A stretch of 64,000 nucleotides of DNA from Alkalinema sp. CACIAM 70d (GCA_002148405.1 MUGG01000029.1:1-64000), one strand, 5' to 3'. Shown: positions 1 to 9,432, numbered from the stretch's first letter. Numbers and translations are program-made. The notes: generated by a model from the sequence alone, not told the origin.

Positions 1-44
1 ATCGTCAGGAAATTGATGCGGACATGGCAACTGATACGGTATGA
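1..44 (+). CDS. C-terminal end of a probable antitoxin, truncated by the window edge
   Basis: Only the last 13 codons are present; they read RQEIDADMATDTV and stop at TGA 42-44. The stop overlaps the ATG of the PIN-domain toxin in the form ATGA, the usual layout of antitoxin-then-toxin operons. The identity is inferred only from this coupling; the fragment is too short to classify the DNA-binding fold. Confidence 0.4.
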   Translation, partial: RQEIDADMATDTV

Positions 45-475
45 GCCAGTATATCCTTGATACCAATCACCTGAGAGGCTATGAATATCTTCAGCCGAAT
101 ATAATGGCAAAAATTACCGCGATCGGTCTACCCAATGTTGCAATTACAGGCATCACACTTGAAGAACAGGTGCAAGGCTGGCTGAAAGCAATTAAGTCCG
201 CATCCCAAGCGCCACTCCCGCAACGAGCCGACAAGTTCAGTTGGGCTTATGGTGGCTTGCGGATGTCAGTACAGATGATGAATCAATTTGAGATTTTAGA
301 TTTTTCAGTAACTGCCTACGATCGGTTCTTGGCGTTGCGTCGTCAAGGAATTCGGATTGCGACCCATGATTTACAGATTGCCTCAATTGCGCTAAATGTT
401 GGGAGAATCGTTGCAACCCAGAATTTGAAGGATTTCGAACAGGTTCCTGGATTACAGGTAGAGAATTGGCTGTAG
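41..475 (+). CDS. PIN-domain (VapC-like) ribonuclease toxin
   Basis: A 144-residue protein with the PIN-domain order of VapC toxins: an N-terminal YILDTNHL motif whose Asp7 is the first metal ligand, and a C-terminal block with THDLQIASIA and ATQNLKDFEQVPGL that supplies the later acidic residues (Asp110, Asp129 region). VapC-family proteins are Mg-dependent RNases neutralised by a co-transcribed antitoxin. The start overlaps the stop of the upstream gene by ATGA, supporting an antitoxin-toxin operon whose first gene lies mostly outside the window. Length and motif spacing are normal, so the gene looks intact. The RNA target cannot be predicted. Confidence 0.85.
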   Translation: MSQYILDTNHLRGYEYLQPNIMAKITAIGLPNVAITGITLEEQVQGWLKAIKSASQAPLPQRADKFSWAYGGLRMSVQMMNQFEILDFSVTAYDRFLALRRQGIRIATHDLQIASIALNVGRIVATQNLKDFEQVPGLQVENWL

Positions 476-547
476 CTGATGCCGATTGATTAAACCCCAA
501 TTGCGCGATAATGAGTAGATACACGGAAGGTGAAAGTTTGGATACCC

Positions 548-2533
548 CTACTTTTGTCCTAGGGAACTGTTTCCGTGAATCGAGATGGCGTAATTCACAG
601 GTTGATTGGCCGCAGAAATAATCACTTCATAGGTTCCTGATTTTGCCGTTAAGCCCGACCAACTGGACTCACGCACATTCCGCGCTAGGAATTGATTCCC
701 CTGCACGATCGCGAGTTGCGGTTGTCCCTGACTGGTTTTAAGCTGCACCTGCAAAAATTGCCCAGCGGAACGGGAGAACTGATAGATATGACTTTCGCCT
801 GAATCTAGTCGGCCTTGATGATTATAGGGACTCTGATTCGTGGGAATGGAGGTGAGACGGGTCGAGAGTTGGGCCAGTTGATCCTGAGCGATCGCGTACC
901 AAATTTGTCCTAGTTGGCGAGGGTTGAGCACTTGCCCGATTTGATTGGGAAACCACAAAAAAAATTGCGTATCAGTGATTAAACTGATGGTTGATTCACT
1001 CACTCGTTGATTGGGCTTTTGATTTAGCCATTGTTCTAAGTTCGATCGACGGTAATTGCCTAATCCTTTACGAGCTGGTTCACTTAATTTTTCAAGGGTT
1101 TCAATTAAAACTTTTAAATGATCTTGCCAGCGTTGAGCTTTACGATCGGGAATTTGCTGATGGGCTGATAGACTCGATAATTCATCAACTGCACTAATCA
1201 GCCAATCGGGATTAATTTGTAAGGCTTGAATGCGTGACTTTAGAGATTCTGGAAAAACCGTTTGTGCAATAGAGGTTTGTAGCTCCATCGAATTGGACTG
1301 CATTGAATTACCAGAGGAATTCATAGAAGTGTTTGCCATATTCTCAGAATTCTGATTGGCATTGATATCCTTTGGCTGAGCGGACTCCGTTCCACGATTT
1401 TGGGTACGAGTTTGAGAAAGCGGGTGGGTAGAGGGCTTGGGTTGAAAGGTTTGCCAAATACGCCAAGTCGCCAATCCTGATAAACCGAGAAAGGTGGCTA
1501 ATAGCAGGATGAAGGAGAGATCTTGCCAAAAGGGTTGACCGGATGATTGATCGCGCGATCGCAGCGATCGCTGTCTCGGTTGCGTTGCTAAAGGTTCCGT
1601 CGATCGCGCCAGGGAACGAGTGGGAGGGCGGCGGTTGGATAGTGCAAAACGATCGTCAGCGATCGGGGGAACTTCATCAGCTACCCAAGCTCCAGGTTCC
1701 CCACGGCTGGCTAAGGTTGTGGAGGGCACAGACACAGCCGTCATGGGTTGCCCCTGGAGGGCTTCTAGGACGGCTTGGGCATTGGGATAGCGGGCGAGGG
1801 GATTGGGCAAGAGCATCCGCTTGAGCACGCGGGCGAAGGCAGGGCTGAGGCTGGCATAGACCGCTGTCGTATAGCGTTCCCAGGAGGTTGTTAGCGGCGT
1901 GGCACTGAGTAACTGCACGGCGATCGCACCGAGATCGTAGAGATCTTGATCGATCGTCGCAGGCAATTCCGGGGGGATCCAATCTGGGGAAAGGGATTCA
2001 AACCCCAACTCTAGGGCAATGTTCCGAATTTGACCCAAGTGGGTCAGGTAGGGTAACGCTTCAGTATTGGATAAAAACAAGCTGTCTAGATGGAGATTGC
2101 AATGCAGTAGGTTTTGGTCGTGCAAATGCTGGAGTAATGGCAAAATTTGCTGCAAGAGTTGCACCACTTCCGTTTCTGTAAAAGCTTCCTGGCACGATCG
2201 CCGATCGTCCAGAAGTTCGCCATAGGTTTGACCTTCAGGATAGTCGTACACAAGCCAAAAACGGTTCTGTGCCAGGATGGTGGCCTGGGGCCTGAGGATT
2301 TGGGTATGGTGTAGGGCGAGGAACGGCTGGAGGCGGGCTTGAAAGCTGCGGTATTGACTGGGAATCTGGGGCATTAAGGCGGCGGGTGGTAGCCAGTCTT
2401 CCAGCAAGCAGAGGCGATTATCCCGATCGCGATCGACGGCGGAATACTGCCAGCCAAATTCCCGATTACCTAAGTGACGCAATAGGTAATAACGATTGGC
2501 AAGTAGGGTTCCTAGCGCGATCGGTTTGAACAT
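548..2533 (-). CDS. Membrane-anchored Ser/Thr protein kinase-like protein, probably a pseudokinase
   Basis: 661 residues. The N-terminal ~270 residues follow the eukaryotic-type kinase fold (LGTLLANRYYLLRHLG glycine-loop region, a YDYPEG hinge, later DLYDLGAIAVQLL and RYPNAQAVLEAL helices). Catalytic positions are missing: the beta-3 lysine region reads RLCLLEDWL, HRD is replaced by HCN (144-146), and DFG appears as HLG (165-167). A Ser/Arg-rich linker precedes one transmembrane helix near 335-360 (LSFILLLATFLGLSGLATW). The C-terminal part ends in a beta-rich domain resembling pre-peptidase C-terminal (PPC) domains. I infer a signalling or scaffold role without phosphotransfer. It is convergent with the PIN toxin and has a 214-bp gap to the next minus-strand gene. 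Confidence 0.8.
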   Translation of the reverse strand: MFKPIALGTLLANRYYLLRHLGNREFGWQYSAVDRDRDNRLCLLEDWLPPAALMPQIPSQYRSFQARLQPFLALHHTQILRPQATILAQNRFWLVYDYPEGQTYGELLDDRRSCQEAFTETEVVQLLQQILPLLQHLHDQNLLHCNLHLDSLFLSNTEALPYLTHLGQIRNIALELGFESLSPDWIPPELPATIDQDLYDLGAIAVQLLSATPLTTSWERYTTAVYASLSPAFARVLKRMLLPNPLARYPNAQAVLEALQGQPMTAVSVPSTTLASRGEPGAWVADEVPPIADDRFALSNRRPPTRSLARSTEPLATQPRQRSLRSRDQSSGQPFWQDLSFILLLATFLGLSGLATWRIWQTFQPKPSTHPLSQTRTQNRGTESAQPKDINANQNSENMANTSMNSSGNSMQSNSMELQTSIAQTVFPESLKSRIQALQINPDWLISAVDELSSLSAHQQIPDRKAQRWQDHLKVLIETLEKLSEPARKGLGNYRRSNLEQWLNQKPNQRVSESTISLITDTQFFLWFPNQIGQVLNPRQLGQIWYAIAQDQLAQLSTRLTSIPTNQSPYNHQGRLDSGESHIYQFSRSAGQFLQVQLKTSQGQPQLAIVQGNQFLARNVRESSWSGLTAKSGTYEVIISAANQPVNYAISIHGNSSLGQK

Positions 2534-2633
2534 GACGGCAACAACGGATTTGCAATCTAGCGTGACTCCTTAGGAAAATTGCCCATGGCCTCCCCACAGG
2601 TCGCCACTGGCATAGAGAGAAAATCTTTCAACT

Positions 2634-2653
2634 AAGTACTTTTGTACTATAAT
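2634..2653. promoter_or_regulatory. Short inverted repeat next to a TATAAT box, upstream of the pseudokinase gene
   Basis: AGTAC-TTTT-GTACT forms a perfect 5-bp inverted repeat at 2634-2647, followed by TATAAT at 2648-2653 on the plus strand. The sequence lies in the gap upstream of the minus-strand kinase gene, so the TATAAT orientation does not match that gene; its minus-strand complement is ATTATA. It could be an operator or chance. No matching -35 element was convincing. Confidence 0.2.
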
Positions 2654-2747
2654 AGCGGTAAATCTAAAATCCGATCGGATTTTCCGAAAAAAGGTATTCC
2701 AGTTCACAATTGACTAGGTGGCAAGCATCAGGGTTGGGGTGTCATCC

Positions 2748-4175
2748 TCAAGCCTGGCTAGTAATCATCAGTACTTGCGGGGGCGTGACATCTGGTGGGT
2801 AGAGGAAATCTAGCCGCACCGATCGCTGCTCTTTGGGCTTCAACTGAAGAGTTACCAGAGGATCAACCTGTTGCCCCGTGCGTTGCCAGAGGTGAAGATA
2901 TCGAGTCACTGCTTTACCCGCATCATCCTGATAGCGCAGGCGTACCGTACCGCGAAAATAAGGAAAATCCTGGGGCGGTTGCCGAAAGCGAATTTTGCCT
3001 TGCACGAGTTGATCGTCCTTAAGCGGCGTAGCGAAGGTGATGGCGACGGTTTGGGCGCGATCGCTGCGGTTCACCAAGGGCATGGTCAGGTCATAGCGCA
3101 CACCGTAGTTGCCGTGGGACTCGTAGGCCGTATCGGGATAGCGCACTACGAGGGGAGCGGCTTGAATTTGCGAGGTGCCCAGGCGTCCGCGCCGCAGGGT
3201 ACTGATGGGATAGGACAGGGTTTGGCCCGATCGGGGTAAGGCTAAGGTTGTTTTGCCGGGGTCTGTGAGATTGGCTTGCCAGGTCGAGCCGATTTGTACC
3301 CCCGCCACGCGGCTATAAATCAATGGCCCACTGGTTTGATCCAAGGGGGTTGGCCTTTTGTCCCTGGGCATGGCCAGAGCACCTGTTTCCAGCAGGGTGC
3401 GCCACTCGGCTAGGGTGGGCGGTCGATCGCTGCCCTGGGCGGTTTTGGGGGCGAACATGGCTAAGCTAGCAAGGTAGACTTTGCCGCTGCTTTTCAAATT
3501 GGCAAAGCTCGATCGACCATTCACCGGACGTGCCAGCCCCTTTGTGGGAATGGGCGCATTCATCAGCAGTTGATAGCCCTTAGCAGGAATGACGACTTTA
3601 GCGGCAAATTCCGCTGTCCGCTTGCCCCGCAGCACCGCATCCACCGCGCGAATGCCGGGGCCTGAAAAAATTTCACCCGTCGGATTTTCCAGCAGCATCG
3701 GCTGCGTTTTGAAGGGGGCGTCCGGCTCTAATTGATAACTCGCGGCGGCAGGAATTTCTACGGTAACGGGTTGATTGCTGGGGTTGTAGGCCAGGATGCC
3801 GATGTAAAGAGTTTGTAAGTCCTTGGGCGTGTGGGTGAAGTGGTGAGCGAAGAGAGTAAATTCCCCTTGGAAAGCGTAATTTAAGTGAGCAGCGGGTGTT
3901 TTTTTGCCCTCCGGTGGAAAGGTAGACAGCAGAATGCCCCCTTGTTTAATCCATTCCGGACTGTTGCTGTTGAACATGGGCATCCGATCGAGGCTGCCAG
4001 GGAGCGATCGAACTTCGCCTTCTATCAAAATTTCCTTTGGTTGGGGCTTGGGCGTGGGAGAGGAGGAGGGTAGGAGGGTGGGAGAAGAGGAGGGGGTGGG
4101 CGACAGGGCACTACAGGCTAATCCTGTGCTGACGATCGTCAGACCTGTTAGGGTAATCCAGTTCCGAAATTGCAT
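2748..4175 (-). CDS. DUF3370 domain-containing exported protein
   Basis: 475 residues, recognised from the DUF3370 signature after the export signal: VRSLPGSLDRMPMFNSNSPE, then ILLSTFPPEGKK and AHLNYAFQGEF. The family is largely cyanobacterial and has no assigned function. The first ~25 residues form a signal peptide ending in GLACSA, which could be a lipoprotein cleavage site although position -3 is Gly rather than Leu. A Ser/Pro/Thr-rich linker (residues ~25-45) follows, typical of an anchored periplasmic or surface protein. The remainder is predicted beta-rich with no recognisable catalytic motif. It is transcribed divergently from the ParA gene at 4417. Confidence 0.75.
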   Translation of the reverse strand: MQFRNWITLTGLTIVSTGLACSALSPTPSSSPTLLPSSSPTPKPQPKEILIEGEVRSLPGSLDRMPMFNSNSPEWIKQGGILLSTFPPEGKKTPAAHLNYAFQGEFTLFAHHFTHTPKDLQTLYIGILAYNPSNQPVTVEIPAAASYQLEPDAPFKTQPMLLENPTGEIFSGPGIRAVDAVLRGKRTAEFAAKVVIPAKGYQLLMNAPIPTKGLARPVNGRSSFANLKSSGKVYLASLAMFAPKTAQGSDRPPTLAEWRTLLETGALAMPRDKRPTPLDQTSGPLIYSRVAGVQIGSTWQANLTDPGKTTLALPRSGQTLSYPISTLRRGRLGTSQIQAAPLVVRYPDTAYESHGNYGVRYDLTMPLVNRSDRAQTVAITFATPLKDDQLVQGKIRFRQPPQDFPYFRGTVRLRYQDDAGKAVTRYLHLWQRTGQQVDPLVTLQLKPKEQRSVRLDFLYPPDVTPPQVLMITSQA

Positions 4176-4416
4176 AGCAGTTTAGGTGCAAACATCCTAC
4201 GCTAGATAGAATCAGTCATACACAAGAGAGTTCCGTAGGGATAATCAGGGATGGCTGAAAAAACAGCCGAGTGAGCCGAAATACAAACTAATGCTGCAAG
4301 GATAGGGAAGTTAATGTATATTGATGCCCAGTCCCTTGCTGAAGCAAGTTTAATCCAGCGAGCGGTCGGTGATTTAAGGATCCATGATTTAATCAGGTCT
4401 ATCGAGGGGCACTCCT

Positions 4417-5358
4417 ATGGCGTTTGTTATCGCAACAACCAATATGAAAGGAGGCGTGGGCAAGACAACGCTTACGGTGAATCTGGCCGCGTCCCTGGCA
4501 AGAAATCAAGGGAAGCGGGTGTTGATTGTGGATTTGGATACCCAGATCAGCGCGACGCTCAGTTTAATGCCGCCGGGAGAATTCGCAAAGTTACGCAATG
4601 ATAAACGCACGTTGCGTTACCTTGTGCACCAAGCGATCGCCCGTAACCCCGATTTACCGAACTTGGCGCGGGATGCTGTAAAAAGTTACATCTGTAATGT
4701 CCCTGGTTTGAGTCTGATGCTGGGTGACATTGAAATTTACGATGAATACTTAGTATCAGAAATGTTGCACAAGCGATCGATGCAACAGGGCCGCGCGGAG
4801 CAGTTTGAGCAGGTCTGGAATGAGTTTGAGAAAAATTTAATTCGCAATATTCTAGAGCCGATTTCTGCCGATTACGACATTATTATTCTCGACTGCGCAC
4901 CGGGGTATAACTTGATTACCCGGAGTGCATTGTTGGCAAGTGATTATTATTTGATTCCTGCACGACCGGAGCCGTTGTCGTTGATTGGGATTCAGTTACT
5001 GGAACGCAGAATTCATCGCTTGCGAGAAGCCCATCGAGATGATCCCAGTGTGAAGGTGGATTTGTTGGGTATCGCTTTTTCATTGTCAGGAAACTTGCTA
5101 ACGGGACGTTATTACAATCAAGTGATGAAACGCTTGAATGATGACTTCAGTGAAGCCAAGTTGTTTAAAACGCGCATTCCGATGGATGTGAATGTGTCGA
5201 AGGCGGTGGATAGCTATACGCCAGTGGTGCTGAGTAATCCGGGCTGTTCGGGCGGTAAAGCCTTTCAACAGTTGAGTCAAGAATTTATGCAGAAATTAGC
5301 GACTTCTGCCCGTGTGAATGAACCTCCTTCTCAGTTTGCTCTTTCTAATTTAGAGTAA
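4417..5358 (+). CDS. ParA/MinD-family ATPase (orphan)
   Basis: 313 residues with the deviant Walker A motif KGGVGKTT, signature lysine included, at residues 11-18, a switch-I-type DLDTQISATLSL segment, and Walker B IIILDCAPG. This matches dimerising ParA-type ATPases that position DNA or protein cargo on the nucleoid. No ParB gene follows; the next plus-strand gene is a GST-like protein 212 bp downstream, so the partner is unknown. ATG 4417 follows GAGGGG at 4404-4409, a plausible ribosome-binding site. Carboxysome-positioning McdA was considered, but no McdB neighbour is present and the sequence alone does not support that role. Confidence 0.85.
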   Translation: MAFVIATTNMKGGVGKTTLTVNLAASLARNQGKRVLIVDLDTQISATLSLMPPGEFAKLRNDKRTLRYLVHQAIARNPDLPNLARDAVKSYICNVPGLSLMLGDIEIYDEYLVSEMLHKRSMQQGRAEQFEQVWNEFEKNLIRNILEPISADYDIIILDCAPGYNLITRSALLASDYYLIPARPEPLSLIGIQLLERRIHRLREAHRDDPSVKVDLLGIAFSLSGNLLTGRYYNQVMKRLNDDFSEAKLFKTRIPMDVNVSKAVDSYTPVVLSNPGCSGGKAFQQLSQEFMQKLATSARVNEPPSQFALSNLE

Positions 5359-5570
5359 AGAGACCGGGGTGATTGTTCGATCGACCATGGTTCACAATTG
5401 TGCACTTTCAACTGGCACATTGAGAATTAACATTGAAACCCACACAGCCGAAACCTAAATTTCTGTGCTCTGGGGGGGGCAAGTTAGCGTAATGAAGATG
5501 TTGGGTGAGGGGTTCGCGGTTTCGGGTAGCATGGAAGCGCTAGTTTCGTGTGATAGGTTGCAGATTTCCC

Positions 5571-6782
5571 ATGACGATCGCGCCTCTTTCTTGGTCTGAA
5601 CTGGAAGCCTTGACGGATTTTCAACTGGATTATGTCAATGGCCCGACGAATGCACAGTCGCGGTTGCGGTTGTTTGGGCAGCCGGAGTCGGCGGTGCGGG
5701 TGACGTTGTACCGCGATCACCATGCTTGGTGTCCCTATTGCCAAAAGGTGTGGCTGTGGTTGGAGGAAAAGCAAATTCCCTACCGCATTGAAAAGGTCAC
5801 GATGTTTTGTTACGGGGATAAAGAGCGCTGGTATAAGCAGAAAGTACCTTCGGGAATGCTACCGGCGATCGAATTGGATGGGCGGGTGATTACGGAAAGT
5901 GATGATATTTTGTTAGCGTTGGAACGGGTGTATGGGCCGCTGGGTCTGGGGATGGAAGATCCGCAGGTGTTGCCGTTGCGGCGGTTGGAGCGCTTGTTGT
6001 TTCGGGCGTGGTGTAGCTGGTTGTGCTATCCGGCCCGATCGCGGCAGGAGGACGATCGCAGTCGATCGCAGTTTGTGGCGGTGGTGCAGGAGGTAGAGGC
6101 GGCATTGGCGAGGACACCGGGGCCGTATTTTCTGGCGGAGTTTGGCACGGCGGATGTGATTTTTACGCCCTATGTGGAGCGGATGAATGCCAGTTTGTAC
6201 TACTACAAGGGGTATTCGTTGCGGGAGGAGAATCCTCGGTTGTCGGCTTGGTTTGATGCCATGGAGACGCGATCGACCTATCGGGGGACGCAGAGTGATT
6301 TCCATACCCATGCCCATGATTTGCCACCACAGATGGGGGGCTGTTACGGCAATGGCTCGGTGGAGATGCAGGCGGCGCAGCAGCGGGTGAATGGTGGGCC
6401 GTGGTTGGGGCTGCCGGATGTGACCTATGCAGAACCGGAGAATGCACGATCGGAGGCGTTGTTTCGGGTATTGAAGCATCGATCGAAGATTATTCGGGTG
6501 AATCCGGCGGAGGATGGCGCGTTTGAGGTGGCGTTGCGCTGTGCGTTGACGTATTTGATGACGGGGGAGCGTTGTGTGCCGCCGCAGGGGATGGATTCGG
6601 CGTTGCGGTATTTGCGCGATCGCATTTGTGTGCCGAGGGATATGTCGATCTATGCAGCGAAGCGGTTACGGGAAGCGCTGGAGACAACGGCGGCGCTAGT
6701 GGGCGATCGACCGGGGGTACCAATTCCGGTGAAACATCGTCGCGATCAGGATCCGATTAATTTTGTCAATGCTGGGGGGTAG
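5571..6782 (+). CDS. Glutathione S-transferase-like protein with glutaredoxin-type CPYC motif
   Basis: 403 residues from ATG 5571; an in-frame ATG lies at 5550 but the later one begins a more typical N-terminus. The N-terminal thioredoxin fold has [15 protein letters not shown] (Cys54, Cys57), the cis-proline [10 protein letters not shown] and the ESDDILLAL element that binds glutathione in GSTs. The helical GST C-domain follows ([30 protein letters not shown]). About 150 further residues are less familiar and extend the protein beyond the usual ~220. A thiol-dependent reduction or conjugation role is inferred; the substrate is unknown. It converges with the TIR gene 20 bp downstream. Confidence 0.8.
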   Translation: MTIAPLSWSELEALTDFQLDYVNGPTNAQSRLRLFGQPESAVRVTLYRDHHAWCPYCQKVWLWLEEKQIPYRIEKVTMFCYGDKERWYKQKVPSGMLPAIELDGRVITESDDILLALERVYGPLGLGMEDPQVLPLRRLERLLFRAWCSWLCYPARSRQEDDRSRSQFVAVVQEVEAALARTPGPYFLAEFGTADVIFTPYVERMNASLYYYKGYSLREENPRLSAWFDAMETRSTYRGTQSDFHTHAHDLPPQMGGCYGNGSVEMQAAQQRVNGGPWLGLPDVTYAEPENARSEALFRVLKHRSKIIRVNPAEDGAFEVALRCALTYLMTGERCVPPQGMDSALRYLRDRICVPRDMSIYAAKRLREALETTAALVGDRPGVPIPVKHRRDQDPINFVNAGG

Positions 6783-6802
6783 GATTGGATGATTGCCGGG
6801 GG

Positions 6803-8146
6803 TTATTCCTGGCTGGGGGGTTGGATGGCCCGTAAAATTAGCCAACTGGAGAGGGTGAGCCAGAGGAAGGCGAGGATGTAGGCGATCGTCATCATGCCTT
6901 TGATTTTGTCGGTGAGGTTTGTCCAATAGGTGGAGTCGTAGGTCAGGCAGAGCGCCCCGACCACTTGGCCGGATTGGGTTTTGATGGGGCCGTAGATGGA
7001 AACCCAGGTGCCGAATTCGTTTTTGTAGGGGGTGAGGTTGATGACAACATCGGTCAAGCCCTGTTCCATTTCGCTGAGGTTGTCGGTGATGAAGCTGTGG
7101 TAGGGGGAGGCTTGGGCGGGGTCGGTGATGCGGTTGAGGTCGCCGACCATGATCAGTTTGCGATCGGCGTTGCGGGTATAGGTGGCGGGGAAGGCTTTGG
7201 GGGCGATTTGGTGGACGGTTTGTAACCAGGCTTGGTGCTCTTGGTAGAGGGGGTTGGTGCTGGGTTCGGTTTGGCCGGGGGCGAGGTTGAGTTGGCTGAG
7301 TTGGGCGAATTCGTCGCCGTCAATGCCTGCGAGGGCTCCGTCGAGGGTTTCCTCCATGGTTTGCTCGACCTGTTGTTCGGCGATCGTGCTGATGCGCCAG
7401 TAGATGAGGGTGAGTCCGGCGGCGACGAAGAGGAGGTTAGCGATGACGGTGGTGAGGACGACGATCCATTTAGCTTTTTGGCGGGCTTTTAGGGCGGTGG
7501 TGCGGGCGTTGAGGCTGGCGGTGATGTAGGCGCTGTGGTTGGCGGTGGGGCGGGGTTGTTTGCTGATGCCTTGGCTGAGCCAGGTTTGGGCGTCGGCGAG
7601 GTCGGTACCGCGCAGGAGGTAGCTGGGGTCTTGGTTGCGGTGTTGCCATTCGATCGATCGCAGGAGGAGGCGGGTGTGGGCGCGAACGTAGTCGAGGTCG
7701 GTGTCGAGGGCGGTGATCAGGTCTTGGAAGGCTTGCTGGAAGTTGTCGGTTGCGCGGGCGAAGATCCAGTTGTGTTGGGAGATGCAGCGGTGGACGTTGG
7801 CCATGTCGAAGCCTTCGCGCCAGAGGAGGGGGAGGAAGCGTTTGTTGTGTTTGGCGGCGTGGTCGATTTCGTCGCGGCAGACGCTGGAGAGGACGGAGTC
7901 GGGGCTGATGATGAAGACGAAGCTGTCAGCGGCTTCGATGCCCCGTTGGATGGATTTCCACCAGTCTTCGCCTTTGTTGATGTCGTCCCAGTCGATCCAG
8001 GGGTCGCGGCCTAGGGCTTGGAATTGGGCGACGAGTTGTTCGACGAAGGCTTTGTCGCGGCGGGAGTAGGAGATGAAAACGTCGTTTTTGCTGACCCAGT
8101 GGGTGGGCGGGATGGGGTCTGGAGTGGAGGGGCTGGGCTGTCCCAT
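6803..8146 (-). CDS. TIR-domain protein with two membrane helices bracketing an extracytoplasmic sensor-like domain
   Basis: 447 residues from ATG 8146 (an in-frame TTG lies at 8164). Residues ~20-150 are a TIR domain: NDVFISYSRRDKAFVEQL, DWDDINKGEDWW, and SSVCRDE, which has the SxxCxxE arrangement carrying the catalytic Glu (Glu93) of NAD-cleaving TIR domains. A first transmembrane helix lies near 227-250 (IVVLTTVIANLLFVAAGLTL), then ~160 residues resembling a single-Cache sensor (KAFPATYTRNADRK; YGPIKTQSGQVVGALCLTYD), then a last helix near 415-438. The layout suggests an outside signal controlling a cytosolic NADase. Its upstream region is one copy of an 88-bp direct repeat. Confidence 0.8.
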   Translation of the reverse strand: MGQPSPSTPDPIPPTHWVSKNDVFISYSRRDKAFVEQLVAQFQALGRDPWIDWDDINKGEDWWKSIQRGIEAADSFVFIISPDSVLSSVCRDEIDHAAKHNKRFLPLLWREGFDMANVHRCISQHNWIFARATDNFQQAFQDLITALDTDLDYVRAHTRLLLRSIEWQHRNQDPSYLLRGTDLADAQTWLSQGISKQPRPTANHSAYITASLNARTTALKARQKAKWIVVLTTVIANLLFVAAGLTLIYWRISTIAEQQVEQTMEETLDGALAGIDGDEFAQLSQLNLAPGQTEPSTNPLYQEHQAWLQTVHQIAPKAFPATYTRNADRKLIMVGDLNRITDPAQASPYHSFITDNLSEMEQGLTDVVINLTPYKNEFGTWVSIYGPIKTQSGQVVGALCLTYDSTYWTNLTDKIKGMMTIAYILAFLWLTLSSWLILRAIQPPSQE

Positions 8147-8149
8147 GGT

Positions 8150-8237
8150 GCGATCGCGGATCAAGTTCAGGAATTTCCGCAGTATAGCAAGGGGAAATTG
8201 GGGGGGTGGAAATCTTTGATAAATCTACAGGGCAGGG
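8150..8237. repeat. 88-bp direct repeat, copy 1
   Basis: This stretch, beginning GCGATCGCGGATCAAG and ending ACAGGGCAGGG, recurs at 9226-9313 with two mismatches in 88 positions. The two copies bracket the Rpn-family gene at 8350-9204. Copy 1 covers the 5' flank of the TIR gene, so it may also contain that gene's promoter. Confidence 0.9.
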
Positions 8238-8349
8238 GGGGCAAAAATGGTACTGGATCGAGCGTCCAGACCTAGGGATTTTAGTGGGATTTTAGTTGAT
8301 TAACACCACTAGTACAATAGAACGAATCCTCTTGTAAATTAGCGAAAGT

Positions 8350-9204
8350 ATGCGTCGTGATGCAATTTTTTATAAATTGTTCCAGCAAGCTCCCAGTCTG
8401 CTGTTTGAACTATTGGACGCGGTACCAGAAACTGCCAATTCTGTCATGCAGATACGACGTGAACGCTATCGATTTGAATCAGTGGCGGTGAAAGAGCCGA
8501 CGTTTATGATCGATGGGGTGTTTTTGCCTCCAGAAGATGAGCCTGAAGGGGTAGTCTTTTTTTCTGAGGTTCAGATGCAGCCCGATCGCAGGCTCTATGA
8601 GCGAATGTTTACAGAGTCGATGGCCTATTTTTATCGCAATCGAGATGCATTTTTTGATTGGCAGATGGTGGTTATTTACCCGTCGCGATCGATGGAACAG
8701 TCTGAAACCTACCCCTATCGGGCATTACTGAACAGTGATCAGGTGCATCGGATTTATCTGAATGAGTTGGGCGCGATCGAACTTTTGCCGTTGGGGGTGG
8801 CGACCATGGTGCTGACGATCGAAGAGGATGCAACTGCACCAGAGAAGGCGAGGATGCTGATTGGGCGGGCGAACCAGGAGATTACGGACTTGCCTATGAA
8901 ACGAGGCATAATAGAAATGATCAGTACAATCATCGTGTATAAGTTTACGAATTTATCGCGGGAGGAAATTGATACGATGCTAGGCACTAAATTGGAAGAA
9001 ACCAGAGTCTTTCGGGAAGCAAAAGAGGAGGGGCAGCGATTGCTTGTTTCTCTTCAGTTAGAACAAAAATTTGATGCGTTATCTGCCTCCCTTAACGATC
9101 GAATCAATGCCTTGTCGCCCGACCAGTTGCAAGCTCTAGCGATCGCGCTGCTCCGGTTTGAATCGATTGATGACCTGACAAATTGGATAGATCATCAGGG
9201 GTAG
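8350..9204 (+). CDS. Rpn-family recombination-promoting nuclease / DUF2887-type protein
   Basis: 284 residues, matching the cyanobacterial Rpn (PD-(D/E)XK transposase-like) family. It opens with RRDAIFYKLFQQAPSLLFEL, then has the nuclease core FMIDGVFLPP (catalytic Asp near 55) and FFSEVQMQ (E-x-Q in place of E-x-K). The C-terminal third is helical with a variable tail ending QALAIALLRFESIDDLTNWI. RpnA-type proteins are DNA nucleases that promote RecA-independent recombination; this homologue's activity is inferred. It has normal length and no neighbour in the same operon. The gene sits inside a pair of 88-bp direct repeats, consistent with movement or local duplication. Confidence 0.85.
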   Translation: MRRDAIFYKLFQQAPSLLFELLDAVPETANSVMQIRRERYRFESVAVKEPTFMIDGVFLPPEDEPEGVVFFSEVQMQPDRRLYERMFTESMAYFYRNRDAFFDWQMVVIYPSRSMEQSETYPYRALLNSDQVHRIYLNELGAIELLPLGVATMVLTIEEDATAPEKARMLIGRANQEITDLPMKRGIIEMISTIIVYKFTNLSREEIDTMLGTKLEETRVFREAKEEGQRLLVSLQLEQKFDALSASLNDRINALSPDQLQALAIALLRFESIDDLTNWIDHQG

Positions 9205-9225
9205 AGCGATCGATGACTTGAAATG

Positions 9226-9313
9226 GCGATCGCGGATCAAGTTCAGGAATTTCCGCAGTATAGCAAGGGGAAATTGGGGGGTTGGAAATCTTTGATAAAT
9301 CTACAGAGCAGGG
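9226..9313. repeat. 88-bp direct repeat, copy 2
   Basis: Second copy of the 88-bp sequence at 8150-8237, 22 bp after the Rpn gene's stop codon. Copy 1 belongs to the upstream region of the TIR gene, but here no TIR reading frame follows. Confidence 0.9.
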
Positions 9314-9432
9314 TGTTTTAAGGGGCAGTGAGATCGGATCAGTGGGGTTAAAATGGGTCATGGTTCGCTTGATGAATGGGCCATGACCTTTTTGCTCTGC
9401 TGGATTGGTTTTGGGCGAAGGAGAGGTTGCTG

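Noticed and set aside
4417..5358. Carboxysome-positioning McdA
   Set aside because: No McdB or carboxysome gene is adjacent and the ATPase looks like a generic ParA.
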